Below, piece by piece: positions 59,198 to 64,000 of a stretch of DNA of 64,000 bases (its first letter is position 1; every line of letters begins with the position of its first letter). This DNA comes from Neorhizobium lilium (GTDB lineage Bacteria; Pseudomonadota; Alphaproteobacteria; Rhizobiales; Rhizobiaceae), in NCBI RefSeq assembly GCF_004053875.1, contig NZ_SBIP01000004.1, positions 372,001 through 436,000 of the forward strand. Reading direction: 5' to 3'. The notes beneath the pieces are model-generated. The model had not been told where the DNA came from and searched no databases. It worked only from the letters and a program-made list of their open reading frames with translations. The position numbers were made by a program, and so were the translations under genes.

Positions 59198-59448
59198 CCT
59201 TGCAGAACCGCCACCGCGCTGATTGTGACGGAGACATTACAAGACGCTTACGCAAACTTTATGCTGCAAATGCCTGGAGGCGCGGCATCGGTCCACCGGT
59301 CTTTCGGGGGATTCGAACCTGTCGGCAAAGCAGCAGGAACAGGGATGATCTTCTCCCAGTCCCTCCATTGCAAGAAGAATATGCAGCAACTGTTGCAATG
59401 CAAAAATAGTGAGCTCGTTAAAAAGGGACACAAGCCGCCCCAACGGAA

Positions 59449-59471
59449 AAGAGGCCCTCTGGGGGCCTCTT
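59449..59471 (-). terminator. Terminator after clpX
   Basis: A 9-bp perfect stem (59449-59457 with 59463-59471), loop of 5, is followed on the minus strand by TTTTCC-like bases. It lies about 30 nt past the clpX stop. Confidence 0.65.
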
Positions 59472-59499
59472 CAAAATCTTTCGGCAAAGCTAACCGCCT

Positions 59500-60777
<1,278 letters not shown>

Positions 60778-61049
60778 ATCACTTTCCTTCCAGCACTCCG
60801 CTCTCCGTCCGGGACGGCGCGGTCCACTTTACCGCTGTCGGCAAGCCCGGGCCATCCCGCGCCTGCCTTTGCTCCAGGGTACTCTACCGGAAGGACAGCA
60901 AATCCGAACCGGCGGCAACGAAACCCCAAGCACACACGATGTCACAATAGTTCAACACAGCTTTCGTATGTACTAATAGCGCGTTCCGTGCGACTTGAAA
61001 CCCCTCAATTTGTCGAGAGCGGAGCAAGCCGCATAGCTTCAGCGGACTA

Positions 61050-61682
61050 TCAATCCGCCGATCCGCCTTCCATTTCCAGGCGCGACGTCATGATATTGTC
61101 GATGACGCCCCAGGTCTGGGCTTCTTCCGCATCCATGAAATGGTCACGATCGAGCGTCTTTTCAACTTCCTCGTAGGTCCGACCTGTATGCTTGACGTAA
61201 ATCTCGTTGAGGCGGCGCTTCATCTTGATGATGTCGCGCGCATGGCGCTCGATATCGCTTGCCTGGCCCTGGTAACCACCAGAGGGCTGGTGGACCATGA
61301 TGCGGGAATTAGGAGTGGCAAAGCGCATGCCCTTGTCACCCGCGGCCAGGAGCAGTGAGCCCATGGATGCCGCTTGGCCGATGCAAAGCGTCGATACGGC
61401 AGGCTTGATGAACTGCATCGTGTCGTAGATCGCCATCCCAGCCGTCACCACGCCACCCGGCGAGTTGATATAGAGGGCAATTTCCTTCTTGGGGTTTTCC
61501 GCTTCCAGAAACAGAAGCTGAGCGCAAACCAGCGAAGCCATTTGATCTTCCACCGGTCCGGTCAGGAAGATGATGCGCTCCTTGAGAAGGCGTGAAAAGA
61601 TGTCATAGGAGCGCTCACCGCGATTGGTCTGCTCTACGACCATCGGCACGAGGGCCATTGCGGTATCAACTGGATTTCTCAT
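61050..61682 (-). CDS. clpP: ATP-dependent Clp protease proteolytic subunit ClpP
   Basis: ClpP is the barrel-shaped serine protease of the ClpXP system. The protein has 210 residues. The catalytic triad is Ser in [14 protein letters not shown] (about 109), His in [13 protein letters not shown] (about 134) and Asp in [12 protein letters not shown] (about 183). It is a full-length copy, about 270 nt upstream of clpX. Confidence 0.98.
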   Translation of the reverse strand: MRNPVDTAMALVPMVVEQTNRGERSYDIFSRLLKERIIFLTGPVEDQMASLVCAQLLFLEAENPKKEIALYINSPGGVVTAGMAIYDTMQFIKPAVSTLCIGQAASMGSLLLAAGDKGMRFATPNSRIMVHQPSGGYQGQASDIERHARDIIKMKRRLNEIYVKHTGRTYEEVEKTLDRDHFMDAEEAQTWGVIDNIMTSRLEMEGGSAD

Positions 61683-62071
61683 GTCCGTCCTTTGTCAAAT
61701 GCCTTGCCGAAGGCAGCCTTGCGCTCCGGAATCATTAGAATTGGTTATCCCTACATAGAGTGTCATCGCCGGGTACTTCAAGACGGAGAGGCCGATATCC
61801 TTAACCGCAGTGCCGTGCGGCGATCTCGTCCATATATGTTCTTGATGCGGCGGGGCTCCTTTAGTGGCTGCTGGGATGAGACTTCGCGGACTTTTGTCCG
61901 TTCAAGGTAAAGTGGCTGTGAACGATTCCATGCAAAGCGCAGGTGCGGAAGACCGCGTTCATCGGGCGAGATCTCACCTTCCGCAAACCGATCACGATTT
62001 CCCCCGGCTGTCTTGCTCTTCATCCCATTCCTCCACATTATTCTCTGCGTAAGATCGAGGGAGGAATTTCC
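61683..62071. other. clpP-ggt divergent spacer
   Basis: About 390 bases with no supported gene; short frames in it have poor starts and atypical composition. It holds the clpP promoter candidate near 61753-61782 and the ribosome binding site (GGGAGGAA) of the plus-strand gamma-glutamyltransferase at 62059-62066. Confidence 0.5.
61753..61782 (-). promoter_or_regulatory. Candidate promoter of clpP
   Basis: CTTGAA (61777-61782), an 18-base spacer and CTATGT (61753-61758) on the minus strand lie about 70-100 nt upstream of clpP. The pattern fits an alphaproteobacterial housekeeping promoter and is close to RpoH-type elements. Heat control is possible but not proven. Confidence 0.4.
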
Positions 62072-63826
62072 ATGCGGATCGCGTTCATCACCGGCGTTGC
62101 AGCTTTCCTGCTCCTATCGGGTCAAACTTTGGCCCAGCAGGCGTCCGACCAGATCGCGCCCGAGGCGAAGACGGGCATAACAGCCGCCCGCCGCGTGGAA
62201 GCCAAGCGATTCATGGTTGCGGCCGCCAATCCGCTGGCGGCGGAGGCCGGGCGCGACGTTCTTGCCGAGGGCGGAAGCGCCATTGACGCCCTTGTCGCAG
62301 TGCAGACCGTGCTCGGGCTTGTGGAGCCGCAGAGTTCCGGTCTCGGCGGCGGCTCCTTCCTCGTCTACTATGACGCGTCCGCCAACCGGCTCACCACGTT
62401 CGACGGGCGCGAGACAGCGCCGATGGAGGCAAGCCCAACCTTGTTCCTCGACATTCAGGGACAACCGCTCAAGTTCATGAGCGCGGTGGTCGGCGGCCGC
62501 TCGGTCGGTACGCCCGGCACGGTTCGTTTGCTTGAAGATGTTCACAAGCGTTTCGGCAAGCAGGCGTGGGCCAGCCTTTTTCAGCGGGCGGAACAGCTTG
62601 CCTCGGACGGCTTTGCAGTCTCACCGCGCCTTGCCTCGCTGGTTGCGGCGGAAGGCGACAAGCTGAAGACCTATGACGGGCCACGCACCTATTTCTTCGA
62701 CGGTTCCGGTGCGCCGCTCAAGCCCGGCAGCATCCTCAAGAACCCCGACTACGCCCAGACATTGAAGACGATCGCCGCCGGCGGTGCGGATGCTTTCTAC
62801 CATGGGCCGATTGCCGAGGCGATCGTCAAGGCCGTGCGCGAGGCCAGCGGCAACCCAGGCGTCCTGTCCCTGCAGGATCTTGCCAACTACCGGATCAAGG
62901 AACGCGAGCCGGTCTGCGCCAGCTACCGCGCGCTCGACATCTGCGGCATGGGACCGCCCTCCTCCGGTGCCGTCGCAATAGGCCAGATGCTGGGCGTTCT
63001 GGAGAATTTCGACCTGAAAGGCTTCGGACCGAACAATGCGCAGAGCTGGCGGCTGATCGGCGACGCGCAGCGGCTAGCCTTCGCGGATCGTGAAAAATAT
63101 CTAGCGGATACCGATTTCCTCCCCGCTCCCATCAAGGGCCTGCTCAGCAAGGATTACCTGGCAAAGCGAGCCGCGCTGCTGGACGGCGACAGGGCGATTG
63201 TGCCCGACCAGGTCAAGGCCGGGGAGCCTGAATGGGACCATGCCATGCTGCTCGGCAAGGATGCAGCGATCGAGCTGCCCTCCACAAGCCATATCGTGAT
63301 CGTGGATGCGCAGGGCAATGTCGCCAGCATGACGACGACGATCGAGAACGGCTTCGGTTCGCGGCTGATGGTGAACGGCTTCCTGCTCAACAACGAACTG
63401 ACGGATTTTTCCTTCAAGACGCATGACGGCAGCTTGCCAGTCGCCAATCGCGTCGAGCCGGGCAAGCGGCCGCGCTCCTCCATGTCGCCAACCATCGTCA
63501 TGAAGGACGGAAAACCTCTGCTCGCCATCGGATCCCCGGGCGGCAGCCAGATCATCGGCTATGTAAGCCAGGCGCTCATCGCTTATATCGACTGGGGCAT
63601 GCCGGTAGAGCAGATCGTCGCGCAGCCGCATCTTATCAACCGTTTCGGCACTTATGATATTGAGGCCGGCACCGTAGCCGAAAAGTTGATCGAGCCCCTG
63701 AAGGCGCTCGGCTACGAGGTGAAAGCCGGCGACCTGAATTCCGGCCTGCAGGCGATCGAGATCACGCCCAGCGGGCTTGTCGGCAGCGCCGACCCGCGCC
63801 GCGAAGGGGTGGCGCTCGGTGAGTAA
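62072..63826 (+). CDS. ggt: Gamma-glutamyltransferase
   Basis: The enzyme cleaves or transfers the gamma-glutamyl group of glutathione and related peptides in the periplasm. The protein has 584 residues from the ATG at 62072, supported by GGGAGGAA 6 nt upstream. The signal peptide is MRIAFITGVAAFLLLSGQTLAQ. The precursor is cut before the nucleophilic Thr, seen in PSTSHIVIVD (about residue 407), where Ser-Thr-Ser-His replaces the more common Thr-Thr-His. The substrate-binding region GLGGGSFLVYY (about 90) and GSPGGSQIIGYV (about 490) are intact. Confidence 0.95.
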   Translation: MRIAFITGVAAFLLLSGQTLAQQASDQIAPEAKTGITAARRVEAKRFMVAAANPLAAEAGRDVLAEGGSAIDALVAVQTVLGLVEPQSSGLGGGSFLVYYDASANRLTTFDGRETAPMEASPTLFLDIQGQPLKFMSAVVGGRSVGTPGTVRLLEDVHKRFGKQAWASLFQRAEQLASDGFAVSPRLASLVAAEGDKLKTYDGPRTYFFDGSGAPLKPGSILKNPDYAQTLKTIAAGGADAFYHGPIAEAIVKAVREASGNPGVLSLQDLANYRIKEREPVCASYRALDICGMGPPSSGAVAIGQMLGVLENFDLKGFGPNNAQSWRLIGDAQRLAFADREKYLADTDFLPAPIKGLLSKDYLAKRAALLDGDRAIVPDQVKAGEPEWDHAMLLGKDAAIELPSTSHIVIVDAQGNVASMTTTIENGFGSRLMVNGFLLNNELTDFSFKTHDGSLPVANRVEPGKRPRSSMSPTIVMKDGKPLLAIGSPGGSQIIGYVSQALIAYIDWGMPVEQIVAQPHLINRFGTYDIEAGTVAEKLIEPLKALGYEVKAGDLNSGLQAIEITPSGLVGSADPRREGVALGE

Positions 63827-63867
63827 CGGCACTTTTCCGGCAGGCGGAATCGTTATAGCCATGACCC

Positions 63868-64000
63868 ATGTCCATTTTGCCCCCGTTCCTGCGCATCGAC
63901 CGTGAAAACCGCCGCGTATCGCTCGATGCCCGGAATCCTGCCTTCTACGGTAATCCAAATGCCGTCTATGCCGCCCTTCACGCTCATTGCCCGACATTTT
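63868..64000 (+). CDS. Probable cytochrome P450, N-terminal fragment (cut by window edge)
   Basis: Only about 44 residues are visible, starting MSILPPFLRIDRENRRVSLDA. The segment RNPAFYGNPNAVYAALHAHCPTF matches the N-terminal pattern of soluble bacterial P450s (d.p.F..dP...Y..lr...P.f). An in-frame stop lies directly before the ATG, which fixes the start. The haem-binding cysteine and the rest of the enzyme lie outside the window, so the family call is tentative. It follows ggt by about 40 nt with no obvious promoter. Confidence 0.6.
   Translation, partial: MSILPPFLRIDRENRRVSLDARNPAFYGNPNAVYAALHAHCPTF

Larger units (their letters stand above)
59099..59499. other. lon-clpX spacer
   Basis: About 400 bases with no supported gene. 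They contain the lon promoter candidate, a short leader hairpin (59134-59139 with 59146-59151) close to the lon start, and the clpX terminator near 59449-59471. A tRNA-like T-arm at about 59310 is not part of a cloverleaf. Confidence 0.5.

Noticed and set aside
59300-59325. tRNA T-arm-like sequence (GGTTCGAATCC on the minus strand)
   Set aside because: No acceptor, D or anticodon arms can be formed around it, so it is not a tRNA gene.

Overview
The window comes from an alphaproteobacterium of the order Rhizobiales, most likely family Rhizobiaceae. This rests on the rhizobial K-antigen (rkp) genes, the alphaproteobacterial ribosomal and RNA-polymerase gene order, the protein lengths of RpoB (1378 aa) and RpoC (1402 aa), and high GC with strong codon bias. 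The genus cannot be fixed from this sequence alone.

Region 1 (about 1-21.7 kb, all minus strand except one small gene) is the translation and transcription superoperon. Read in the direction of transcription it runs tRNA-Trp, secE, nusG, rplK, rplA, rplJ, rplL, rpoB, rpoC, then rpsL, rpsG, fusA, tuf (copy 1), rpsJ, rplC, rplD, rplW, rplB, rpsS, rplV, rpsC (cut by the window edge). Several RNA hairpins sit between these genes: a perfect 16-bp stem between rplL and rpoB, tandem stems between rpoB and rpoC, an L10-type leader before rplJ and a structured leader before rpsL. A small conserved-looking plus-strand gene (8898-9191) sits between rpsL and rpoC.

Region 2 (21.8-27.1 kb) is the ancestral tRNA-Tyr, tRNA-Gly, tuf (copy 2), tRNA-Trp, secE segment. 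It is interrupted by a divergent pair of KpsS/KpsC-type capsule glycosyltransferase genes and by a small secreted protein gene. The two tuf copies look identical at the DNA level over exactly the coding region. A short second copy of a tuf 3' end lies just downstream of tuf copy 2.

Region 3 (27.3-31 kb, plus strand) holds rlmB, cysQ and the UDP-glucose dehydrogenase gene ugd/rkpK, plus a tiny KTSC-domain gene on the minus strand.

Region 4 (31.1-51.4 kb) is the surface-polysaccharide accessory region. A minus-strand group encodes a Wzc/ExoP-type co-polymerase kinase, a Wza-type outer-membrane lipoprotein, a Wzy/WaaL-type polymerase or ligase and two uncharacterised envelope proteins. No sugar transferases or flippase lie nearby. 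Next come a transglutaminase-like cysteine peptidase, a PPP-type phosphatase and a translationally coupled trio: a 2477-aa highly reducing polyketide synthase (RkpA-like), an alpha-oxoamine synthase (RkpG-like) and a short-chain reductase resembling 3-ketodihydrosphingosine reductase (RkpH-like). The trio predicts an amino-alcohol lipid, probably linked to capsule anchoring or export. A pair of paralogous single-pass membrane proteins of unknown function flanks this stretch.

Region 5 (51.3-64 kb) holds a YhaN/YhaO-type ATPase-nuclease pair, hupB, lon, clpX and clpP (minus strand), then a secreted gamma-glutamyltransferase and the start of a probable cytochrome P450 (plus strand). No insertion sequence, CRISPR array, rRNA gene or prophage was seen.
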